This document shows, one piece after another, positions 23,774 to 35,398 of a DNA stretch of 64,000 nt. How positions within the stretch are numbered: the stretch's first letter is position 1; each line of letters starts with the position of its first letter. Origin of the DNA: Branchiostoma floridae (Eukaryota; Chordata; Leptocardii; Amphioxiformes; Branchiostomatidae); the NCBI RefSeq assembly GCF_000003815.2, contig NC_049983.1, positions 11,555,491 through 11,619,490 of the forward strand. Reading direction: 5' to 3'. The translations under genes were made by a program, and so were the position numbers. The notes under the pieces were generated by a model. It made no database searches, had not been told where the DNA came from, and saw only the letters and a list, made by a program, of their open reading frames with translations.

Positions 23774-26700
23774 ATGGAGGAAGCTAGTGCTGGAGTTAAC
23801 CATGGTCCCGACTCTCTAGACGAGGATGGGACTAGGTAAGGTGAGGTGAAGTGAGGTATTATATAATAGTGCACCTTTCAGTTAGTCTACGATGGCTGGA
23901 GGGTAACCACAAGAATTAAAGCGCATGCCCTTAGATATAACGTTAGACACAGAAACACAGAAAGCGCCACAGACGACTTACGATATAACCCTGACTGATT
24001 CATCTCCTTGGAGATTAGGATTTACCCTCGTTACATCTGCTTAAAGATAAGTACTTCCGGTCTGGTGTGCGCGCCGGTGTTCCTGTGTGCGGTTTTCATT
24101 CCTGCCTCACAGTCACTGCCATGTCCGTGTTTGGGAACGATCTAGGTATGATGTCCCGCTGTCCGGAAATTTCCCGCATTTTCCACTTAACCACATTTCG
24201 GGTTAGACATACCATTTATGGGATACAAGTACATTTTCTTCACACAGAAGTTACTTTCTTGTCACCGTTTAGGCCAGCCTATTTCCAAACCGGGGCCCGG
24301 CCGGGCAGCTTTCGGAAAAGAAAAGTATGGCACTATACTACGCAAGCCTTAAAGAGAATATTCATGTGGATTATTTGTGTATACATTTCTATTTTTCGCC
24401 TCCATAAACAGACCGGCCGGGCCCCGGTTTGGAAGTGTGACGTTAGCCTAGACACTGGAAGAAGATAATTAAAACTGTCAAGAAATTAACTTCGTCATAG
24501 CTGTCTAATAGCATACAGCGAACATTGCAATATTTACCTTAGGTAAGCTTGCTAAAGCTTAACTGAACTGACGCTTGTGGTTACAAAGCAGGAATCGTGT
24601 GTTACGCACTAGGCGACTGCGCTAATAGAATGAGTCAAATCCAACAGTGATAGATAGATGTCAAAGCAATAAAAGGATGTGCTGTTCTATGGAACAAAGC
24701 ATGTGGCGTTCTATCACTTGTTGTTATGACGTTAGTAGGCTTGTTATGTTATGTTATTCGAGTCGTTGTCAACGACAAGATGTGGGCTAACGTGGCCGCC
24801 ATTATTGGTATCAGCAAGTCGGAGGAACAAACTAAGGTGGAAGATGACGTTAAGGACGTCCAGGTATCGTGGAAGAAGGCCAACAGAGACGGTATAAGTG
24901 CTGGTTTTAACTGGTGTAAATTATTGTGGGCTAAACCATCCATCGATACACGATGCCATGATGACAACTTCAGTGTAAAGTTGTTTCCGAAAAACGTAAT
25001 TTTTGCCTGATCATGCAACTTCAAAGGCATCATGAAAGTTTTATTAGTGCGAACTGGCTTTCGGTGATTCAGTTGAAGTAAATGTGTCTATTTGTTGTTG
25101 TGTACATATAAGAAAGGACGTTCTCATTGACGATAAGGCCGCATGCATACCTTTTTGTCCGTTAGGAGGCAGGCGGACCCCCATGGGTACGTACGTTCCA
25201 CCGGACGGCCAGCTACCCTACACACAGCTGGGTAAGTGGTGTACTCTGTGTTGTAGAGGGCATCTAATTGGTGCTTCAAAGAGAATAATTATGTCTTAGC
25301 TATAACTAGCTATAGGATATAATCAAAATACCGTTTATTTGTAACAACGAACAGCTGCTACGTTCTCACTCTTATTCAGTCACTCTCGCTCTATCACGTA
25401 ATCACTCTCGCTCAATCGCTCAATCATTCAATCAATCAATGAATCGTTCACTAGCTCACTCATTCATTCCTTCTCTCCTCCTTGTGAATCGACTTTAGAC
25501 TGCCTGCCAGGTCCTGCAGACTACAGCCCGAAGGTTGACCTGACCAAACCCCAGGCACCACAGTACTCTATCTCGGGCAAGCAGAGGCATCAGGGGGAAG
25601 GCGACAGTATGTAATTCTCTGCCTTTGATTTTAACGAAAGTAGAAAAAATTGTGAACTGTCGTCTAAATATATGTAACGTTACTGTCTGTCAAACTAGCT
25701 TCAATTGAAGGTATCAGTGCAGGGCTAGATCCAAAGCCTGCTATGTACGGTGAGGATAAGTTCTAGAACATCGCTATGGATTCTTGTTATCTCGTCTTAT
25801 TTGGTTCAACTTGTATATATAATTCACATTTCTTAGGCCATGGGCCCTATGCTACATGTCTACAGACCGTACTTTCAACTTGTATATATTCTCTGGCTAT
25901 ACATCCGAAGTTGTGCTGTTTCTCCTAGACCCCTGTCCAGCCGACTACGACACGATACATGACCTTGTGTGGAAGCGGCGCACCGTGACACTGAAGGAGA
26001 AGGGACGGACAGACCCGTACGACGTAAAACGTACGTTGCCCCTTACCTGTCAAAACGTCAAAAATTAACTCAAACTTCGTCTTCACAAAAGATTTTTATG
26101 CTTTATGCATACATGTATTTCAAAATCTTAGTGCATATTTCTTGTTTTACAGCTGAAAAACACGTGACCTGCAGTCTAGGTCCGGCCACTTACGTCGTGC
26201 GTAGTCGGGAAACCGGGACCAAGGGACCGAAGTTCAGCATTCAATCCCGCGGGCCGCACGGCGTGAACCCCGGCTACCCCGACCTGCGCGTCCAGCCTGT
26301 GGACACTCATGGTACGGTATCTGTCTGTATATCTGTATCTATATAGCCGGTATAACCGGCCTTCGGCGTAACACACCAGTAGCTGTCAACCACATCATCT
26401 ATACAAACATTATAAACATTACTGTGATTCATCATCAATAACAAACGTCATTTACTAGCATCTGAAAGTATTCGTCTCCATCTTCTTGGTTCTCGCTTCT
26501 CACACACTGACTGAAGCATAAAACTTTATAACGTTACAACAGCACACCTAATCATATCCGCAGTGCTAGTCATTTATGTAAAAACAAACTATTGAAAGTT
26601 ATCCAATCACTGATATTTCTGTGATTCTGTAGGATTCAAGACCCCTGGTCTAAGTTACCGTCCAAACTCCCGGTACTGGGGCCGCGGACCCAAGCCTTCT

Positions 26701-29700
26701 ATGGGCCAGGCTATCGCCCAGAGATTCCCTGACGGGCCAGGTTGGTTTAACTTTCTAATATTTTTTATTTCATTTTTATCATTTCATTATCATTCGGTTT
26801 TAAAGTACTGTCTTTTCCAGCACAGAATAACTGTGAGAGTTGATATCTGCAAAAAAAAAAAAAACAACTTCCATATACCACATCGCACATCGTATAGTTT
26901 TGTGGTCCTCACACCTTAGTACGTTTGAAGCCGTTTAATTGCATACCATTTTGCCAGTGTATTTCGTGCAATTATGCGGGCTGTGCGACAATGCGAAGCC
27001 ATCCAGCTGGACAGCACTGGTTTGAGATTTTGAGATTCCGTGCAATTAACAGAAGTTTGCGGTAATCCCTTGGGCGATTAACTGGTTTCTACTGTAGAAC
27101 CTGCATCTGCACTAAGTCCCAACCTTTAAACTCGTCTTCAGGGTCGGGGACAATGGTAGGTTTCCAACACCTCTAGTCGTTCTAGTCCTCAGAACTAGAC
27201 TATTGTAGCTGTATTCATAGATTAAGAACATTCCTGTCACCACGTGCAGGTCCGGCAGAATACACCATAAGGGACGTTCGGTACATGCCGTGTTACTCTC
27301 TCGCCAAGCGGCTGCCCGACCTAACTCCGGTGCCGGGGAAGGAAGGGCCTCCTCCCAACAGCTACGACTTGGGCACGACGGTCGGCACAGGGGTGTCCAC
27401 GTCACTACGGAGCAGGCACGACATTAAGAAGAGTGAGTCACCAAGACGACGTGAAACTATAGAAATTGTCAGACAAAGTCAAACTATATGAGAATCAACA
27501 ATGTACTATTTAGTAAATAGGATCCTCTCATCAAGTACAGTCGTCAGACTCGCCACATAAACAGCACACCAAGTTCTGAGAAGTTTATTTGTTAGATGCT
27601 ACATGCTAGATATCAACAGTGCACTGTATTCTCAACAATACCCTTCGGGAAAGCTCAAGCAATACAGACTGCATAAATGCACAAAAATGTAGTTTTGACA
27701 TCGGTTGTTGTTCAAATGGCACCCCCATGTATAAATGATCAACTAAAAGATTCTGACGGTCAGGGATCATTGTATGAATTGTAAAAGAAATGCTATTTTT
27801 ACGCTTAGTAGTGAATTGCAAGTAGGTTTCCACATAATGTCATTTTCCTCCCTTACTTCAGAGGATTACACACCGAGTCCCAACACCTACGTCCCTCGGG
27901 AGCGGTGGCACCTGGCTCCCACCGCACAGCTGACATACCGGTGGTTTGAGCCGAAAGGTAAGGATAACTAGGCCGGTATGCGTCCTATCCTAGCTCTGCT
28001 TCGCTCCCATGGTCACTTCTGTGTAGAATAGTCTGGCCCCAACACCGCGAATCACTACTGAGGTTGACCTCTACGTGTTCACGATGACCACTTCAGCACC
28101 AAGGACAGCGCTGGTGCCTGTTTATACAGTAGAAGCCGCGCCGTTTATTTGCACACCCGTCTGCCAGCAAATTTCGTGCAGTTATTCCGGTGGTGCAGAA
28201 AAGCGATGTTATCATCATCATCATCATCATCCTTTATTGATTTCAACATAGCAGACATAATACCAGCCTGAATAGCGTTGAAATTTACAACATAAAAACC
28301 GTATATATACAATAAGAAACAATATACTTAAGTAGTAAACAACATCTCCGACGTTAAGTAGCCATTGTTACTGCCTACATGTCTACAGTCTTGTTGTACA
28401 GCTTGATAGCTGTGTGCAGGAAAGAGTTCTGAAGTCTTTTAGTTCTAGCTGGGGGGATGGAGAAAGTGTTTTTGTTTCTCAGTGATCGTCCCGTGGCAGT
28501 TGATCTGGAAGGTGGAACCATGTCGTGTAGGGGATGGTCAACATCCAACATTTGTGTGAAAAGTTTGACAGCTGCATCCTCGCGTCGCGACTGGAGGGTG
28601 GGTAGGTCGGGCACATCGCGCCTGCCCGCTCGGCTGATGATCCGTAGAGCCCGCTGTTGGACTCTCTGCATTGCGCGTTCCTGTTCCTTGCTGCAGCCTA
28701 CAAGGAGGACATTACCGTACTCGAGGACTGGGCGCACGAGGGACACGTAGATAGTCACTAGGTCGGCGACACTGGTCCCTTGCTTTGCAAGTAGTCTCAA
28801 GAAGTGTAGTCTACGGGAGGCTTTAGTAACCATTGAGGTTACTTGTTCTTGCAGGGTGAGATTTTTGTCCAAGATGAAGCCCAGACCTTTTGCGGACGCG
28901 ACCCACGGAACGCACACACCCCCAAGGGTTAACCTTGGTGGGCTGGGAACGGATCTGCAGACACAGATTATCCAGCTGTACCGCACCACCACGGGACTTG
29001 GGGATTCCGTGCAACTGCAATTAACAAAAGTGTGCGTTCGTTGTGCTATTAACTGGCGTTTAATGTATCCGCTCGTCTTTTCTTCCAGCCGAGACCAGGC
29101 CCAGTCCCACCGACCACACCATCACCAAGGCCAACTGCAGGAAGGGCCCGTCCTACTCCATGGCCAAGAGGATGGCTCCATGCTGGCCGGACGTGTTGAA
29201 CTATCCCAGTAAGGGTACGTCAGCTGAGTGCCCTCTAGTACACGTTGTGTGTAATGTAAGCGACGTAACTATTCAAGGCTGGAATTATTTATCAGCAAAC
29301 GAGAGTTCATCCCGGAACAGTTCTGTCAAAGGCATTAATATAAATACCGAAGGTTTTCAGCTTCGTCTCAAGACAACAAAAACCTTCACAAGACTGTGGT
29401 CATTTAAGTCTATTCTTTCGCGGGGTTCTGTTTTTCTGTTGGGAAAGGATATAACTTAACGTTAACGCCGAAGTCAGGAAAAGGTAACACATATACGTAG
29501 TGCTGTAAAACTGACTTATACATGTATTCCAAAGGAACACATCCACACTAGATCTTTTGACCATCCAAGCACATGCGGCAAATGTTCGGCTAAGGCAAAT
29601 CGTTAGATAAAATAGTATTTACGTTTGCAGTGAAAGGTGACGTCCCTGGCCCCGGGAACTACAACCTGCCCAGCTTCCTGACGAATGACGGCACGGCACA

Positions 29701-31690
29701 CTCCATTGGCAGGCGGCCTGCCTCGTCTAAAGGTTAGTTTTGATTATACATGGGATTTTTCAAGTAAATAAGAACTACTTCAAACCCTGCATATATGTAG
29801 CCGCGTCGAAAACGCTGACAGACTACGGGGGGAATCATGTCTTCTATGGTCATGGTTATTTGAAGGCTTAATCAAATAAGAAAATCACTTTTGTTTTAAC
29901 ACCAATTTGATAAGCTTCGCAAAAGTCACGTCTGCCTTTTAATCCGACTAGACTACATGGAGCCATACCTAAGATCACCTAAATCTCCTTAAAATTCATG
30001 TTCTTCAAACAGTACTCTACTCATTATGTTCTAATCTTTTCTCTTAATTCAGCCCGTCGCGTCATGGAGTGCCTAGACTAAACTTGTTCTACGGATGGTG
30101 TATTTTTAATAGATAAGCAACAACATCGTGTTCTTAGTTTTGTTGCACATAATGCATGTTGTTTTCCCCCTGACAGACGACAGGCCTGGTCCAACCCACT
30201 ACAACCTGCCGGAGCGCCCGCCTCACGCCAAGAGCGCGCCTCGGTACTCCATGGGTCAGAGAGTCCACCCTCCCGACAGTACGTACAGATAAAACAAGTT
30301 TGTGGCATATCTATGGTTTACGGCTATACTTAAGTGCACATTGCACAATCTAAAAAGTTTCTGATTTCGTTAATGTTTGAAATAAACTTTAGTTCTACGG
30401 CTAAAAAACTAGCCTCCTCCGCATACTGCTTTTATTTTATGTGGGTGGAGGCGCTTGTTCATTCCTTTGGGTTAGGTTCTCTAATTGGAAAAAAAGTCAG
30501 TGTGTTGAGCAGAAAATGTAAAATAAGTGTCTTGAGCAGAAAAATAGGTGTGTTGCACATTGTTGCTATCGGCCACGGTACTCTAATGTTGGGAGTTTGC
30601 TGGGAAAGGTACCTTGTCTAGAAAAGTAGTTTGCCGTGGAAGAAAGTTTCCCCCCGTCTCGAATCCTAAAAAGACTAGTCCTGTAGTTCCTCTATTTTGT
30701 TGTTCGCATTTTGGCTGCATTACGTCATGGCAAATGCATCGAATATATTAGTATTATATGTTACAGACTTATCACACTATATCATGGTGATATCTTATTC
30801 CGTAAACGTGTGTTTCTTCCAGACAAAGTCGGCCCCGGACCGGCGGCCTATTCTCCACGACTCCCGACTGGTGGCGCTCCCAAGTACAGCATGGGAGGGA
30901 GGAAGAAAGCCGCGAAAAGTAAGCCTGTAAACCTTTGGAGATGATTAGTCTTCGTGTTCTTTTAACAAGGATGCTAGTTTCTGACAATAACCCCCCTTTT
31001 ACGTTGGGGAAGATGAATGAAGAACGCACTCAGTTAACCCAAAGACGTTATATAACGCACTCAGTTAATCCTCTTAGTAAATCGTCGAAAAGCCCGTGAG
31101 ATCACTCATATTGACTGGACTCTGTAAATGAGTTGGGCAACAACTCAAGCTTTTGTTCAGTGCCAAAACGCCGCTCTCTATTTTAGCTGAGCCTGCTAGA
31201 TCCTTACAGACAATCAGGCCAGTGTCTGTTCAGACTGTTATTTGACACGAAGAAACCACACGCTCTTAGATGTTGCACGCTATCCTCGCGTGTCTGGCAG
31301 GCGACAAGAGAACTTCGTTGTCTTTTGTCTGACTTCTTCTGAAACACGCGAGTTGTGTCGACCCTCTAGAGAGTTACGGCTTATGAGTCCATGCTATTGA
31401 TCTGTCGGTTGTCTCTGAAGGAGTCGATTATTCTCCATTTTTGGACAGAAAAATGTCGTCTTTCGCCGCCCACTGGAGTATAAGCTTAACGTTTGAAGCT
31501 AATTACTCACCAATTACACCAATTTTCCCTCACAGAGGAGCTGACTCCCGGACCAGACACTTATACGGTGAGGAAAGGGCAGGCCGCGAGAGGGACGACT
31601 CTGGGCCCCAAAGTCACGCTCAAAGGCCGCCCGAGCCCATGGCTCTACTCTGGGTTTTCCAACATGGCGAGGGTGCAACCCGACTGTTAA
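23774..31690 (+). CDS. ODF3: ODF3/CIMAP-like sperm-tail Pro-Gly-Pro repeat protein, complete
   Basis: Fourteen exons join in frame to 522 aa: 23774-23835, 25113-25231, 25499-25606, 25699-25749, 25929-26030, 26153-26311, 26633-26740, 27250-27432, 27862-27957, 29089-29214, 29631-29732, 30177-30278, 30823-30918 and 31536-31690 (TAA). After a 60-residue N-terminus, repeats carry a PGPxxY core: LPGPADY, DPCPADY, LGPATY, TPGLSY, GPGPAEY, GPPPNSY, SPNTY, VPGPGNY, RPGPTHY, GPGPAAY and TPGPDTY, plus a decayed SPTDH. Each is followed about 20-25 residues later by a PxYS(M/I)xxR-like segment. This is the SHIPPO/STPG architecture of outer dense fibre protein 3 (CIMAP1), an axonemal protein of sperm flagella and cilia. 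Human ODF3 is about 254 aa, so this copy is twice as long. No signal peptide or membrane segment is seen. Intron 1 is phase 2; all twelve others are phase 1. Confidence 0.92.
24271..24449. mobile_element. GC-rich palindromic MITE, copy 1
   Basis: About 180 bp in intron 1 of the ODF3-like gene. TTCCAAACCGGGGCCCGGCC on the left is mirrored almost perfectly on the right, followed by matching GTGACGTTAGCC outward sequence. The centre is AT-rich. A second, diverged copy is at 59091-59306. There is no transposase frame. Confidence 0.6.
25361..25475. repeat. Low-complexity (CACT/CAAT)n tract
   Basis: Repeated CACTC, CAATCAATCAAT and CATTCATTC words in intron 2 of the ODF3-like gene. Simple sequence only. 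Confidence 0.55.
26927..27096. mobile_element. MITE with TACAGTAGAA-type ends, copy 1
   Basis: Located in intron 7 of the ODF3-like gene. The worn left end (GAAGCCGTTTAATTGCA) mirrors the right end (AACTGGTTTCTACTGTA). Its internal sequence, with TTTCGTGCA and GATTCCGTGCAATTAAC, recurs in the interrupted copy at 28130-29062, which defines the family. Confidence 0.55.
28130..29062. mobile_element. MITE copy 2, split by a LINE insertion
   Basis: Left part 28130-28205 starts TACAGTAGAAGCCG and matches copy 1 through TTTCGTGCAGTTAT. The right part resumes near 28969 with ATCCAGCTG and GATTCCGTGCAA and continues to the AACTGGCGTTTAATG end. The missing middle is replaced by the LINE tail listed separately. 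It lies in intron 9 of the ODF3-like gene. Confidence 0.55.
28206..28968 (-). mobile_element. 5'-truncated CR1/L2-like LINE, reverse transcriptase C-terminus
   Basis: On the minus strand an open frame (about 28965-28375) encodes the end of a non-LTR reverse transcriptase: a KGLGFILDKNLTL block (the K-LG-x-LD motif), KASRRLHFLRLL, then LVRPVLEYGNVL (the S-LVRPxLEY motif), VQQRALRIISR and a final RTKRLQNSF segment. The 3' end finishes in a short ATG/ATC microsatellite (28206-28230), typical of these elements. Endonuclease and fingers/palm parts are missing, so the copy is dead on arrival. It sits inside a MITE and antisense to the host gene. Confidence 0.8.
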
Positions 31691-34600
31691 ACTATGTAAT
31701 AATAACGAGATTTCAAATGACTTTGTCCTTTTTAGGAAATACAAATAACGAGCTAAGACGAAATTTATGATGTGAATATGGAACCACAAGTTGTGATTTG
31801 AAATAAAGACTTAAGGAACAAAAGTCAGGGTTGAAATAGATCGGTGATGTTCTTCACGAGAGGAAAGTTGGGAAAGAAATGAAGAGGGAGAGAGTTGCTA
31901 AAAGACAAACAGAGACGGCGACATAAACAAGTTTCCAGCCCAGAAGAACACAGGAAATGGGAAGAAATAAAATATTTGAAATCCACGCCGGTATTGATAC
32001 AAGATCTCACCACTCAGAAAGCGGGAATGTGTTGTTTTCTTCCAAACCAAGCTAGGCATTTAGAGTTGACATCATGACATTACGTCAGCTTTCAAATATG
32101 AAGAGCTCCCCTGTTGTGCTTCCCGCCGATGACGTCAACTGAAATGTCATCTCCAAAGGGTGCTATGGTCAGCTACAATGTCGTCTTAAATACGGTGGAA
32201 ACCTGTAGAACAACAACGTACTTAACAACATTAACATTTGCATAAAGAAACACGTATTCCAACGGCGTGTTCGGCGGATTCAACGAAGCAGTTGTCACGC
32301 ACATTGGTTCCTTTATATCTTCTTCGCTATTGATTGTTGTAAAACTGGGTCTAGCTCAAGCGTCATGACTCATGGCCCTGAGCCAATGACAATAGCGCCG
32401 TCTAGCGGCCAGATTAGCATATTGCATATCTGAAATGAGGATCGGATGTGAAAGGTCTCAAAGCATAGGTGGACAGGCAAAACAATCGAACAAAGTCATT
32501 CATAAAACGTTTCTTCTTCTTTAATTTGAAACTCTGTCATACTGTGGACTACTGGGCAACATTGAAATCAGTCTTTTACATTACAAAAATGCTTCCTTCA
32601 AGCATACATATTCCTCTTCATAATATAACGCTCATGTCAATAACAATATTGCTGATGAAAATACTTGTAGTGGTACTTAAAGTATGGTCTGCACTTATTG
32701 TAAACCAACGTACTCCATATCCTTTCCTATTCTAGGGCAATGCTCCAGTCCAAAACATCTCTCATTTTTAATGGATGGGAGACTGGGGATTGCTGACTAT
32801 TCTGAAATGGACATTAAGTATGTAGTTATACCTTAAAGCAGTGCAGACAAAAACATGGAACAATTGTATCTCAAAGATACTTCATGTATAAAACATACAA
32901 CTCTCCTGGCATAACACTGAAAGCTGGGGAGGCGTCTTGAGACAAGCCTTAACATCATAATACTGTTCCTTAAACATACAACAAAACACCTATTGCAGTG
33001 TCTTCCCATCTCATTCCTTCTCCCATATGCTGACATTACTGGTGATATTGTATGAGAGGGCTACAGATTAACATAGTCCGATGAAAAAGCACTTTAACAG
33101 AAGATTAATCTGAAGCTCTGAGTCAATTTCAATACACAGTGAATGGTATGGATACATGCAGCAAACATTTTGGTTTATAACATTACAATGGCACCACGAC
33201 TCATCAAAAACAATTTTCAAATTCACTGAGACCAACACACAGTATATAATGCAGCAGCTTTTAGCCCATGTGCTTTTGAAACATACAAGATGCCAGTCCA
33301 CTTTGCAATTGATCAGACCACAACCAAACGACCTCATTTTGTCAGAGTTCTGGTTTAGGACTAAGTGTATATGAACAAACATATTCTCTTTTGCAAAAAT
33401 TCCCTTTCAGATACAAACTTTTGGTTAAGATTGTTCATCACTGTCATATGATATGCTTTATGATTTTCATGGCACACATCACAGAGTGTCTACAGCATAC
33501 CATTGTGCAAAGCATTGTGCAACAAATTGAATAGAAAACAATTGAGGGGTTTAAATACAAACATATATGACATAAGAATCAGCTATTGGGAAGACTTCAA
33601 CTCTCTGACAAGACGGAAAATTCTCATTTGTATATTCCCCTGACAATGATGCAGACTGGAGACAATAGTTAGTTACATGTATAAGCTCAAACAAACCTGA
33701 CATAGCAAGGGCACTGTAAATTACAAGAACCAAGACATAGGTCTGTTGCTATGTTCTTTTTGTAAGCTTTTGTTAAGTGTCTGTCCTTAAGCCTGTCACC
33801 AAAAGTTCACCTCATGTTGCTGTGTATTACTAGTATCATTTGAGGAACACCTACAGCTTTTGTATGTATTTCCACTTTTGTGATGAGTAGCCTGGACTCG
33901 AGAGGAATTTGTAGCTTTTCCATATATGTAAATGACCCATTTAGTAATGATATGCCTCAAAACCCCAAATATTTCTTTAGCCGAAATCTTTGGTATACAT
34001 TACTTGGTAGGAGTTTCACGTGTATCTGACCACCAGGGACTTAATGCAAGCTGCGAAATAGATGTCATTCTTTGCCTTTGCAAATGCTGTGTTCCTTCTT
34101 GAAATCCTGCACACATGCCATTTACTATGCTACATGCATACAGAAAGGCAATGGCCCTGAGGTGTTGCCAAAATGCAGCGATTTCTGTTACGTCCCTTTT
34201 CCACTGGAGACTGCGACCTCTGAGCGACCAAAGACTATAAATTTCATAGATAAAGAACAATTTTTTAAAATGTGTTATATCTTATTTTATTCTTTTAAAT
34301 CACACTTTTACATCTGGTGTCATTCTCCAATTATGAAATCTGGGGTCACGAAAATCCAATTTCGGTCACACAGTGATCACCATCTAGTGAAAAAGGGGCC
34401 TTATATTCATATTTTCTTCCTGTATCACAATATTCCTCATCAACTGCAGAGCTACATGACCTTTTTCTCTCAATGGATATAGAAAATTATTTATAGATTT
34501 ACGGTATATGGAGAAACTACAGTAGGTATACATATGAAGAGTTTTGCTGTGTCAGAATTGTGCTTGTACAGGGCAGATCCACCATTTTCAAACTGGCAGC

Positions 34601-35398
34601 AGGTATTGTGTACTTTTTTCTTGAGCTTTTCCCACACCGAGGTATTTCCTATTATTTTGGATTGGTGGTATCTGAAGACAAATCCCAGAGTTCTTGAGAA
34701 GAAGATGACAATTTTGTTTCAGACTTCAGAAGATTTTTGAAGTTCAAAAACATGCAACATAGCAATTGAGCTTGTTACAACCTCAAGTCAATTTGTAGAG
34801 AAAACCAAACCATGCTTCAACAAAATGGCTAACTTGAATAACTTGTAGAATTAGAGATTTCTGGTGCATTTTCCTCTTCTGTGTCAAACATGAGAACATT
34901 AATCTTAAGTCTGCATCTCAACAAAGAGACAAGGGAGCCAGGTAACTAACAACAAAATCTACCAACAAGGGCAATATGCATTACTCTATGTGACAGTTTT
35001 AGTTTCTCATCATTATCTTTAAGCATGGTTCTTACGTCTGTGTACTGTGTACACTGCACTTTTCTAGCTGGAAGGCAGCAGTATGGGCTTACGTGTATGG
35101 CTAGCAGCAGTGTGGGCTGAGTTATCAACATGTTGATGTCAATCCTAAAGGTCAACAGCAAATACGTATGTACTCATGGGACTCCAGAAACTCTGCCAAA
35201 TGTGCCACCATCATGCGACCAGGTGTAGAATGGAACTTGGAAACCCCCTTTCAATTTAATCTGACCCGGGGGTCAGGGAGCGTGGTGCACGGCAGGGGTG
35301 GTGGGGCACATCCTTGTGCTGAGGTGGTGTTGTAGAAGAGGTGGAGATGGTGATGAGGGTGGAAGGAGGGAGATGGTCTAACAGAGGAAGGCAAGCTC
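31691..35398. other. Convergent 3' UTRs and intergenic DNA, ODF3-like / ARIH2
   Basis: It holds the ODF3-like 3' UTR (about 130 bp) and the minus-strand ARIH2 3' UTR. Candidate ARIH2 poly(A) hexamers on the minus strand are ATTAAA (35260-35255) and AATAAA (34292-34287). Between about 31830 and 34280 I see no gene, RNA or clear repeat. The sequence is AT-rich and the open frames are short. Confidence 0.5.
31802..31807 (+). terminator. Polyadenylation signal of the ODF3-like gene
   Basis: AATAAA lies 112 bp downstream of the stop codon, the first such hexamer on this strand. The short 3' UTR is plausible. Confidence 0.55.

Noticed and set aside
24816-24864. Possible extra ODF3-like exon encoding KSEEQTKVEDDVKD
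   Set aside because: Its phase does not fit between exons 1 and 2, which join directly with correct frame.
28375-28992. Independent protein-coding gene in an ODF3-like intron
   Set aside because: The protein is the C-terminal end of a non-LTR reverse transcriptase, truncated and flanked by MITE sequence.
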